A DNA stretch of 64,000 nucleotides from NCBI GenBank assembly GCA_041395205.1, contig JAWLAZ010000001.1, forward strand, positions 1,674,001 to 1,738,000, written 5' to 3'. The notes below the pieces were generated by a model, which made no database searches, was not told where the DNA came from, and saw nothing but the letters and a program-made list of their open reading frames with translations. Positions within the stretch are counted from its first letter, which is position 1; every line of letters starts with the position of its first letter. Origin of the DNA: JAHEFU01 sp041395205 (lineage in GTDB: Bacteria > 4484-113 > JAFGCY01). Made by a program: the position numbers and the translations under genes. Positions 24,333 to 31,395 of the stretch are shown here, in pieces.

Positions 24333-24728
24333 TCAGATCTTCTCTTCTTCCGCAACCTGGCGGGTCTTCATCACGGCCAGGCCGAGGTTGGCGTCAGCAC
24401 GGGCCACCACGATCAGCACGATGCTCTGCATGGACTTGAGGCGGGAGAACACATGCAGGGTGTGCTTGGAGGTGGTGATGAATTCCTGCAGGTAGCGCTC
24501 ATCGCTCTCCACGCCGCGGGATTTCTTGAAATAATGTTCAATCTGGGTGACGTTCTCGCCCTCGAACAGGTCCTTAGTAGCGGCGGCGACGAGATCCAGC
24601 ACCTTCTGCGGATGGCTCTCGACGGTCTTGACAGCCAGCAGCATGCCGGTGCCCATGTCCACGATACCCGCAGCGACTGCCTTGGGGACTTCGTCAATCA
24701 GACGCTTCACGATGCCATCAGCACTCAT
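24333..24728 (-). CDS. roadblock/LC7-like small protein, cassette B
   Basis: 131 residues, almost the same sequence as copy A (about 15 substitutions, no gaps). The most conserved stretch is VDMGTGML.AVKTVESHPQKVLDLVAAATKDLFEGENV. CAGGAG precedes the ATG at 24728. First gene of cassette B, behind a strong promoter and a ~190-base leader. Its very low divergence compared with the ATPases (about 40 percent identity) suggests it contacts a shared partner, or that one copy has been homogenised by gene conversion. Confidence 0.8.
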   Translation of the reverse strand: MSADGIVKRLIDEVPKAVAAGIVDMGTGMLLAVKTVESHPQKVLDLVAAATKDLFEGENVTQIEHYFKKSRGVESDERYLQEFITTSKHTLHVFSRLKSMQSIVLIVVARADANLGLAVMKTRQVAEEEKI

Positions 24729-24806
24729 TTCCAGTTTCTCCTGTAAAGAACGTGTTACCGGTGATGGTGCAAGCTGCCAGCTTCCATCCTGGAAAGAGCC
24801 TAGGTA

Positions 24807-24844
24807 CAGGAAAAACCTGCTTACTGCCGGGCCAACAGCCCGGC
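24807..24844 (-). promoter_or_regulatory. structured leader of cassette B with terminator-like hairpin
   Basis: Within the leader of the cassette B transcript, a perfect 7-base stem GCCGGGC/GCCCGGC (24826-24832 with 24838-24844) is followed 10 bases later on the minus strand by TTTTT (24811-24815). It could be a leaky attenuator or a hairpin protecting the leader. Low certainty. Confidence 0.35.
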
Positions 24845-24922
24845 GGCGGCAGGGGAATGAACCCCATACAGATTTTTAGAGCTAGTACGCAGGTGGCAGG
24901 CACCAATGCGGTCCGGTGTTTA

Positions 24923-24951
24923 AGTCTAGCAAAATTCATAAGAAATGCCAA
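24923..24951 (-). promoter_or_regulatory. sigma-70-type promoter of cassette B
   Basis: Minus-strand -35 TTGGCA (24946-24951), 17-base spacer, extended -10 TGC-TAGACT (TAGACT at 24923-24928). Predicted leader about 188 bases to the ATG at 24728. Confidence 0.65.
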
Positions 24952-25286
24952 TAATATTCACCGTTTAACGCAAGCTTAATGTGAATGTAGTGTTCATAAT
25001 TTCAGAATAATCCATGCGGAAATCAGCTTTAATCAATTCCATTATAAAATGAGATTGCAATGTACTGTCATAATATGAATATATACGACCACTAATCCGG
25101 AAAATGGCTCCCTTTCTAATTCCGGGCAGCGATTGGGAAATCAATACCAATGAAATATGGACATTACCAATGATTCAGGGATGCCTGCCGGCACGGGGCT
25201 CCTCCCGAGCCCTGCTCCGTTTATACATGTCCGAGCGCAGCCCGAATCATTGAAACAGGCTGCAGCCGCAGCCGTCTGGAGTGTGC
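24952..25286. other. AT-rich non-coding gap before the TPR gene
   Basis: Strikingly AT-rich between about 24962 and 25160 compared with its neighbours, with many TATA-like words (for example a minus-strand TATAAT at 25041-25046). No gene supported. It must hold the promoter of the downstream TPR gene, but I see no clear -35/-10 pair for it. Confidence 0.4.
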
Positions 25287-28200
25287 ATGACCATCAGAAT
25301 CAGAAGCTTTCTCCCGCTCCTGCTGGCAGTATGGGCCGCCTGCCTGCCTGCCGCGCATGCACAGGAGCAGCCTGCCGCGCTGGAGCAGTCAGTCCGGGAA
25401 CTCTGCCTGGCCTGGGAGCTGCCTCATTCCACGGCGGAGGAGGACCTGAAGCGCTACTCCGACAGCAGTCTGGACCCCCTGAATGAACTGCGCGAGGCAC
25501 TGCTGCTGAGCCGGCTGCCGCGCTATGCGGATCCGGGCAAGCGGGCGGACTACCTGAATTCGCAGTTCCTGCCTTTCCTGCAGCGCCAGAGTGCTGAGCT
25601 GCAGGCCACGGCCGAGGCCCGTTACCTGCAGGCCCTGGCCCTGCGCGGGCTGGGTAAGCAGGCCGAGGCCCGGGAGATCGCGGCGGCGATCGTCAGTGAT
25701 CCTGCGGAGCAGGGAGATGGCTACGCGCTGTGGGCGGCCGTGCTGCTGGATCAGAATGAGAGCACTGAAGCGGCGAAGGTGCTGCGGGCCGGCAGCCAGT
25801 TCTACCGTGACAACCCGCTGCTGGAATATGAACAGGCCCGGCTGCTGCTGGCGGATGCCAGGGCGGCGGATGCCCTCAGCATGATCTGGGGTATGGATGA
25901 CCGGGCCGCTGCGGCTGGTTACAGTCAGTCCGCTCTGCTCGGCATCCTGCGGCTGAAGGGGCGGATCGCTGCCGCGGCCGGGGAGCATGACACTGCTTTG
26001 CTCTGTGCCCGGCAGCTGCTGGAGAGCTTTCCCGGGGACGGACAGATGCTGCAGCTGGCGGCTGGCAGCAGTGCCGAGCGCCGGCAGTACAACCTGGCAG
26101 CGGAGTATCAGGAGCGGCTCTGTGCCGTGAGCGGCAGCTCGGCCAACTGGCTGGCGCTGGCACGCTACCGGGCGGAGCTGAATGACCCGCAGGCCGGGGA
26201 GGCATTCGCGCAGGCACTGGCCGCTGCAACTGACAACGCCTCCGAGGTGCTGCTGGCACGCAGTGCCTGGCTGGAGCGCGGGGGTGAGCGTGAGGCCGCG
26301 ATCGCCGACCTGCGCCGCCTGCTGGAAACGGATCCTGACAACCGTGAGGCGGCACGCAGCCTGGCGCGGATGCTGGCGGGCAGCGCACCCGGGCCGCAGG
26401 GCGAAGGTGAGGAGGCCCTGCGCACCGTGATCGCGACCGACCCCAGTCCCGCCGCCTACCTTGACCTGCTGGAAATCGTCGGGGACGACCCGCGCCGCCG
26501 CCAGGAATATGACAACCTCTACAACGACATGCTGGCCCGCTTCCGCAACCAGCCCACGGTCGTACTTTTTGACGCACAGCGGCTGCTGGAGCAGGAGAAG
26601 TACGCCCCTGCCCTGCAGCGCTTCCGCGACGGTGAGGGGCTGGACCCGCTGGAAGCGGGATTCGCACTGGGGATCGCGGACTGCCTGCGCGGCATGGGCG
26701 GCTATACCGAGGCGATTGATGCCTACCAGCGTGCCCTGCGTCTGGAGTGGAGTCCCCGGGCCGTGGCCGGCATGGCGCGGGCCCAGGAGCGCAGTGGCCA
26801 GCCTGAGGCGGCGGAGCGCACCTTCCGTGACAACCTCAACAGCCATCCGCGTGATGCAGCGCTCGTAATGGAGTACGGGCTGTTCCTGTTCGAGGGCACG
26901 CAGTACACCGCAGCACTGGAGCAGTACGGGATCGGCCGGCAGCTGGAGCCTGACAACGAGGTGTTCGTGAACCGCAGCGCGCTCTGCCTGTTCCAGCTCA
27001 ACCAGATCCCCGAGGCGATCGCGCTGCTGAAGGAGGCCATCGCCATCCGCCCGCGGCCGCTGTTCTACCGCAACCTGGCAATCGCCTACGAGGAGGATGC
27101 CGAGGTGGAGCTGGCGGAGCGCTGGTACCGCGACGGGCTGGAGCTGTTCCCGGGCGACCAGCAGCTGCTGGAGGGTTACAGCGAGTTCCTCGAGCAGCAG
27201 GGCCGTGGCCAGGAGGCGCTCGAGATGCTGGCGCAGAGTGCGCAGCAGAGCACCGACACCGAGGTGCTGATGGATCTCGCGACGCTGGCGCAGTCCGCGG
27301 GGCGGATGGACCTCGCGCGCCGGAGCTATGCCCGCGCCCTGGAGCTGGATCCCTTCGACCTCGTGATCAATGAACGCTACAGCACCTTCCTTGCGATCCA
27401 GTCTGACAACGACGGCCTGCGTGCCCACCTTCTGGATGCGCTGGACCTGCTGGCGCCGGAGGACTTCGATGAACTGATCGGTACCCTTACCGGGTTCTGG
27501 GTGGAGCAGCGCCTGACTGCGGACGGCGAACTGCTGCTCAGCCAGCTGATCGACGCCGACCCGACCGTGGTGCGGCTCTACAACAGCCTCGGCCTGATGC
27601 AGCATCTGGCAGGTGACAACGAAACCGCGCTGACGACGGTGACCCGCGGCCAGCGCTATGCCGGGGAGAGCTTCCTCGGGTTGTACCTGCAGACCCTGAT
27701 CACCTGGCGCAGCATCGGCGTGAATGAGGCGCTGCCGCTGGGGGCGAGGCTGATCGAACTGCCGGAGGCGGATGCCAAGGCCTGGCTGTTGTACCTCGAC
27801 ATGTTGGCCTCGGCACGGGAGCATCAGGAGGAGGCTGCGGTGGCCGCGCGCGGGCTGAAGCAGTTCTTCGGGAATGTCCCGCTCTACCAGCATCTGGTGC
27901 GGGCCACGCGGGAACAGGGCGAGATCCGCGAGCTGATCCGCGTGCTGGAGGATCCGCAGTACGTGCGCATTGCGCTGGAGGAGCGTCCGCTGCTGCTGGG
28001 CCGCAGCTATGTGGCGGTCGGCAACTACGTGCGGGCGCTGGCCAGCCTGCAGCCCCTGCTGGAGCAGAACCCGTTTGATGAGGAGGCGCTGCGCCTGAGC
28101 GGTGAGGCCAATTTCATGATCGGTGAGCAGGCCCTGGCCCGCGAGCAGCTCACGAGCGCACTGGCCCTGAATCCGGAGCTGGCCAGCGCCAGCATCTGGC

Positions 28201-28451
28201 TCGGCTGGGTGCTGCTGGAGGACCGGGACCTGGCGGGGGCGGAGCAGAGCTTCAGCGTGGCGGAGAAGTCCCCGGCGCTGGACCAGCTGGAGCTGGCCTG
28301 GACGCGGCTCGGACAGGCCACGGTGGCGATCCGCCGCGGAGAGCGGATGCAGGCCCAGAGCCTGCTTACGCAGGCGGAGGCGCTGGGGGGCGGCGATGAG
28401 CGTTTCGACAGCTACCTGCCGCGCATCCGCGATGAGATCCGTCCGCAGTAG
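25287..28451 (+). CDS. large secreted tetratricopeptide-repeat protein
   Basis: 1,054 residues. The ATG at 25287 (GGAG at 25278-25281) gives a signal peptide MTIRIRSFLPLLLAVWAA...AAHAQ; a GTG two codons earlier is not needed. The mature protein is a long array of TPR helical pairs: for example RYLQALALRGLGKQAEAREI, FALGIADCLRGMGGYTEAIDAYQRAL, ALVMEYGLFLFEGTQYTAALEQYG, WYRDGLELFPGDQQLLEGYSEFL and the last at ASIWLGWVLLEDRDLAGAEQSFS. TPR arrays mediate protein-protein contacts; in secreted form they often belong to secretion, pilus or envelope-assembly machines. It lies just upstream of tatA. No catalytic domain seen. Confidence 0.85.
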   Translation: MTIRIRSFLPLLLAVWAACLPAAHAQEQPAALEQSVRELCLAWELPHSTAEEDLKRYSDSSLDPLNELREALLLSRLPRYADPGKRADYLNSQFLPFLQRQSAELQATAEARYLQALALRGLGKQAEAREIAAAIVSDPAEQGDGYALWAAVLLDQNESTEAAKVLRAGSQFYRDNPLLEYEQARLLLADARAADALSMIWGMDDRAAAAGYSQSALLGILRLKGRIAAAAGEHDTALLCARQLLESFPGDGQMLQLAAGSSAERRQYNLAAEYQERLCAVSGSSANWLALARYRAELNDPQAGEAFAQALAAATDNASEVLLARSAWLERGGEREAAIADLRRLLETDPDNREAARSLARMLAGSAPGPQGEGEEALRTVIATDPSPAAYLDLLEIVGDDPRRRQEYDNLYNDMLARFRNQPTVVLFDAQRLLEQEKYAPALQRFRDGEGLDPLEAGFALGIADCLRGMGGYTEAIDAYQRALRLEWSPRAVAGMARAQERSGQPEAAERTFRDNLNSHPRDAALVMEYGLFLFEGTQYTAALEQYGIGRQLEPDNEVFVNRSALCLFQLNQIPEAIALLKEAIAIRPRPLFYRNLAIAYEEDAEVELAERWYRDGLELFPGDQQLLEGYSEFLEQQGRGQEALEMLAQSAQQSTDTEVLMDLATLAQSAGRMDLARRSYARALELDPFDLVINERYSTFLAIQSDNDGLRAHLLDALDLLAPEDFDELIGTLTGFWVEQRLTADGELLLSQLIDADPTVVRLYNSLGLMQHLAGDNETALTTVTRGQRYAGESFLGLYLQTLITWRSIGVNEALPLGARLIELPEADAKAWLLYLDMLASAREHQEEAAVAARGLKQFFGNVPLYQHLVRATREQGEIRELIRVLEDPQYVRIALEERPLLLGRSYVAVGNYVRALASLQPLLEQNPFDEEALRLSGEANFMIGEQALAREQLTSALALNPELASASIWLGWVLLEDRDLAGAEQSFSVAEKSPALDQLELAWTRLGQATVAIRRGERMQAQSLLTQAEALGGGDERFDSYLPRIRDEIRPQ

Positions 28452-28481
28452 CCTGCAACGGGCGGCAGCTGGCGCGGCTCC

Positions 28482-28487
28482 TATAAT
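28482..28487 (+). promoter_or_regulatory. -10 box 8 bases ahead of tatA (leaderless candidate)
   Basis: Consensus TATAAT, 8 bases before the tatA ATG at 28496, with no Shine-Dalgarno possible in between. This predicts transcription starting at the start codon. No good -35. Confidence 0.45.
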
Positions 28488-28495
28488 CTAGGCTC

Positions 28496-28843
28496 ATGTT
28501 CGGCATCGGCGGCGCGGAACTGCTGGCAATTGCGCTGATCGCGCTGCTGCTGTTCGGACCCAGCCGCCTGCCTGATCTGGCCCGCAGCCTGGCGAAGGGC
28601 TACCGCGAATTCCTGAAGTTCCGCCAGCAGATGAACGATGCAGTGGATGACCTGCGCGCCGACATCGACCTCGACCTGGAGGAGAAGCCCTCCAGCGCTC
28701 CGCAGATCCGCCAGCCGAGCGGCACGCGTGTCAGTGCGGCGGGGGATGACTACCTGGACGCTCCGGAGGAACTGATCGAGCTCGAGGTGCCCGCCGAGGA
28801 TGACTACCTTGCGGCAGCGCCTGACGACGGGGAGCGGGGCTGA
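28496..28843 (+). CDS. tatA: twin-arginine translocase subunit TatA/TatB
   Basis: 115 residues. N-terminal membrane helix and hinge MFGIGGAELLAIALIALLLFGPSRLPDLAR, with the FGP hinge and the following amphipathic helix, is diagnostic for the TatA/B/E family. An acidic C-terminal tail follows. The longer tail and the N-terminal GxxELL pattern do not settle whether it is TatA or TatB; with only one such gene next to tatC it may do both jobs. It forms the protein-conducting part of the Tat export system for folded proteins. Its stop overlaps the tatC ATG. Confidence 0.93.
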   Translation: MFGIGGAELLAIALIALLLFGPSRLPDLARSLAKGYREFLKFRQQMNDAVDDLRADIDLDLEEKPSSAPQIRQPSGTRVSAAGDDYLDAPEELIELEVPAEDDYLAAAPDDGERG

Positions 28844-29622
28844 TGGGCGGCGAGGTGCTTCAGGATGCCCATGATCCCGAGCTGGCGCGGCGCATGACAT
28901 TCTGGCAACACCTAGGCGAACTGCGCGTGCGGCTCTTCCGCAGCGTGTTCTACGTGCTGGTGCTGGGCTGCGTGGCCTGGTTCTACAAGGACCTGATCCT
29001 CGACGCGCTGACCCTGCCGCTGGACAGCTTCCGCTCCGACCTGCGCCTGACGGTGCTGGCCGTGCCGGAGGCCTTTTTCCTCTACATCCGCATCGCCACC
29101 TACTGCGGCATCGCCGCCGCCAGCCCGCTGATCCTGCTGGAGGCCTGGGGCTTCGTGGCCCCGGCCCTGCATCCGCGCGAACGGCGGCTGGTGCTGCCGG
29201 TGCTGCCCGTGGTGCTGCTGCTGTTCATCAGCGGCGTGCTGTTCATCTACTACCAGCTCGTGCCGGTCAGCATCTCGATCCTGCTCGGGATGGCCGGGGA
29301 CCGCTTCGAGCTGGTGCTGACCGTCGACAAGTACATCAACTTCGTACTCGGACTGTGCATGGCCGGTGGGATCATGTTCGAGATGCCGGTGGTGCTGGCG
29401 ATCCTCGGATCGCTGGAACTTGTCACTTCCCGCGGGCTGTGGCAGCGCAGCAACCTCGCCGTCGTCATCCTGCTGACCCTCAGTGCGGTGATCACGCCGA
29501 CGGGGGATGCGCTGACGATGGTGCTGTTCACCCTGCCGCTCATGCTGCTGTACTTCGCGAGCACCTTCGTGGTCTGGCTGATCGAGCGCAGAAACAGACG
29601 CAAGCACGCGGCTGCAGGGTAG
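28843..29622 (+). CDS. tatC: twin-arginine translocase subunit TatC
   Basis: 259 residues, six membrane helices. The N-terminal MTFWQHLGELRVRLFRSV is the cytoplasmic TatC signature that binds the twin-arginine signal, followed by PLILLEAWGFVAPALHPRERR (a conserved cytoplasmic/periplasmic segment with Phe-x-x-Pro-Ala-Leu) and FEMPVVLAILGSLELV. Translationally coupled to tatA by one base. The sigma factor gene downstream has its own promoter in between. Confidence 0.96.
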   Translation: MGGEVLQDAHDPELARRMTFWQHLGELRVRLFRSVFYVLVLGCVAWFYKDLILDALTLPLDSFRSDLRLTVLAVPEAFFLYIRIATYCGIAAASPLILLEAWGFVAPALHPRERRLVLPVLPVVLLLFISGVLFIYYQLVPVSISILLGMAGDRFELVLTVDKYINFVLGLCMAGGIMFEMPVVLAILGSLELVTSRGLWQRSNLAVVILLTLSAVITPTGDALTMVLFTLPLMLLYFASTFVVWLIERRNRRKHAAAG

Positions 29623-29641
29623 AAGAAATTGCTGCCGGCAT

Positions 29642-29670
29642 TTGAATTGCGCGCGGCATTGTCCTAAACT
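29642..29670 (+). promoter_or_regulatory. possible promoter of the sigma factor gene
   Basis: TTGAAT (29642-29647), 17-base spacer, TAAACT (29665-29670), ahead of the sigma factor gene with a leader of about 90 bases. Confidence 0.5.
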
Positions 29671-29766
29671 GGTAGCGGCTGAAGTAACCTGATCACGGTC
29701 CATCCGTCAAAGAAGCCGCCGGTCCGGCCGATATACAGTGGCATGCGGCAACAAGGGGTTCTACGT

Positions 29767-30675
29767 TTGGCAAGGGATGACTACAAAAGGAAGGAGGAGC
29801 GTTCCAAGGAGTACCTTGAGAATGCGCTCATCCACTACCTTGACTTTCTCTCACAGGTCTCACTGCTCACTCCGCAGCTGGAGAAGGAGCTGACGACCAC
29901 GCTCTGGGAGAAGAGCAATTCACCGATCCTGCGCGAGGACTGCAGACGGCGGCTGATCGAGGCCAACCTGCGGCTCGTGCTGAACATCGCCAAGCAGTAC
30001 CGGCACATGGGGATACCCTTCCCGGACCTGATCAGCGAGGGCAACATCGGCCTGATGACGGCGATCGACAAGTTCGACCCGCGCAAGGGCCACCGCCTGA
30101 GCACCTATGCGACCTGGTGGATCCGCCAGCGCATCCTGCGCTACATCATCAGCAACCAGTCGATCATCCGCGTGCCAGAGCACATCATTGACAAGATCAA
30201 CAAGCTGCGCCGGGAGACCGAGCGCTTCCGCCAGCGCGAGGGCCGCGAGCCGACCATCGACGAGCTGGCCGAGCAGAGCGGACTGACGAACGAGGACATC
30301 CTCAAGTACTCCAGTGCCGTGCCCTACATCATGTCGCTGGAAGGCGGCTTCGAGCACAGTGACGGCGATGAGATGGCGGAGAGCAGCCCGACGATCGCCG
30401 ACCGCGTCAGCGCCGACAATGAGCTTTTCATGCGCACGATGGACGAGATCACGGTCAAGAGCCTGCTGCAGCACCTGCAGGAGAAGGAGCGCTACGTGAT
30501 CTGCCGGCGCTTCGGGCTGACGGTGATTGACGAGGAGGGCCGTGTGCGGCGCGGGGACGAGGGCGCCACGCTCGAGAGCCTTGCCAAGGAGCAGGGCGTG
30601 AGCCGCGAGCGCATCCGCCAGATCGAGCGTGAGGCGCTGCGCAAGATGCGCAAGGCCTATGGCGCACTGCGCTGA
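29767..30675 (+). CDS. sigma-70 family RNA polymerase sigma factor (RpoD/RpoS-like)
   Basis: 302 residues from TTG 29767, which has AAGGGG 8 bases in front; the ATG at 29743 adds 8 residues but has no ribosome site. Region 2 is strong (LRLVLNIAKQYRHMGIPFPDLISEGNIGLMTAIDKFDPRKGHRLSTYATWWIRQ, the core-binding and -10-melting block), then region 3 (ITPTIDELAEQSGLTNEDI) and region 4.2 (TLESLAKEQGVSRERIRQIE). Region 1.1 is absent, as in non-primary group 2 factors, although some primary factors are also this short. Between regions 4.1 and 4.2 there is a charged insertion VIDEEGRVRRGDEG. It is not an ECF factor. It directs RNA polymerase to a -10/-35 promoter class. Confidence 0.93.
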   Translation: MARDDYKRKEERSKEYLENALIHYLDFLSQVSLLTPQLEKELTTTLWEKSNSPILREDCRRRLIEANLRLVLNIAKQYRHMGIPFPDLISEGNIGLMTAIDKFDPRKGHRLSTYATWWIRQRILRYIISNQSIIRVPEHIIDKINKLRRETERFRQREGREPTIDELAEQSGLTNEDILKYSSAVPYIMSLEGGFEHSDGDEMAESSPTIADRVSADNELFMRTMDEITVKSLLQHLQEKERYVICRRFGLTVIDEEGRVRRGDEGATLESLAKEQGVSRERIRQIEREALRKMRKAYGALR

Positions 30676-30728
30676 ACAATGCAGACAGTTGAGAGGAAAT
30701 CTCAACCCTGACCAGCACTGAACAAAAA

Positions 30729-30750
30729 AGGCCCCGCCGAAGCGGGGCCT
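30729..30750 (-). terminator. intrinsic terminator between the sigma factor and HU genes
   Basis: Perfect 9-base stem AGGCCCCGC/GCGGGGCCT (30729-30737 with 30742-30750), CGAA loop. On the minus strand it is followed by TTTTTTGTT, so it mainly serves the HU gene; on the plus strand the tail TGTCTGTTTCTT may end the sigma factor transcript too. Confidence 0.85.
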
Positions 30751-30776
30751 GTCTGTTTCTTGTGGGAAACGTTCGC

Positions 30777-31073
30777 CTAGCCGGCGATGGTGTCACGGAG
30801 GGCCTTGCCAGCCGTGAACTTGGGCACCTTGCGGGCCGGGATCGTGATCTTGTCACCGGTCTTGGGGTTGACGCCCATGCGCTTCTTGCGGCGGCTGGTG
30901 CTGAAGGTGCCGAAGCCGGTCAGCTGCACGCGGCCGTTCTTCTTGAGCTCCTTGGTGATCACGTCAATGGTGGCCTCGATCACGGCCTTCGCCTTGGTCT
31001 TCTCGAGCTTGGTGGCCTTGGCCACCGCATCAATCAGCTCGGTCTTGCCGAGAGGCTTCTTAACAGTTGACAT
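30777..31073 (-). CDS. hup: HU-family DNA-binding protein
   Basis: 98 residues. Nucleoid-associated protein that bends DNA as a dimer. Family hallmarks: KTELIDAVAKATKLEKTKAKAVIEA helices, VQLTGFGTF and the DNA-binding arm RRKKRMGVNPKTGDKITIPA, ending FTAGKALRDTIAG. GGAGG precedes the ATG, the promoter is near consensus and a strong terminator follows, all consistent with high expression. IHF-alpha/beta cannot be wholly excluded, but the arm reads like HU. Confidence 0.95.
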   Translation of the reverse strand: MSTVKKPLGKTELIDAVAKATKLEKTKAKAVIEATIDVITKELKKNGRVQLTGFGTFSTSRRKKRMGVNPKTGDKITIPARKVPKFTAGKALRDTIAG

Positions 31074-31110
31074 TTACTTCCTCCGAGAGAAGTTGTATTA
31101 CACGAAGCTA

Positions 31111-31139
31111 GATATAACGCAGGAAAACAGGCCTGTCAA
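31111..31139 (-). promoter_or_regulatory. sigma-70-type promoter of the HU gene
   Basis: Consensus -35 TTGACA (31134-31139 on the plus strand), 17-base spacer, -10 TATATC (31111-31116), giving a leader of about 35 bases with GGAGG. Confidence 0.85.
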
Positions 31140-31338
31140 GAGATATGTCCAGAATTCATGGGAAAAATCGCGGGTCATGCCCGGGAATCCCCATGGTTAA
31201 AGGGCGGATTTTCCCAAGGGATACTCAATTCTCATTTTGGAGCCGGGCTCCGGCGGACTGCTCATTCTGGCGACACCAGTCCAGGACTGGGCTCCCGTAA
31301 TCAGGCCAGTCGCAGACTGAAAGCAGGAGAAACAAAAC

Positions 31339-31365
31339 CGCCCCGGTCGTCTGCACCGGGGCGGG
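31339..31365 (-). terminator. intrinsic terminator of the surface-lipoprotein operon
   Basis: Perfect 10-base stem CCGCCCCGGT/ACCGGGGCGG (31339-31348 with 31356-31365), followed on the minus strand by TTTTGTTT. It ends the operon 31 bases after the NHL lipoprotein. The gap 31140-31395 contains nothing else recognised. Confidence 0.85.
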
Positions 31366-31395
31366 GAATGGATTGAAATTCGCGGCAGGGCGGGC

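Noticed and set aside
25389..27893. Minus-strand frame of about 834 codons over the TPR gene
   Set aside because: Antisense shadow; the plus strand shows a signal peptide and regular TPR helices.
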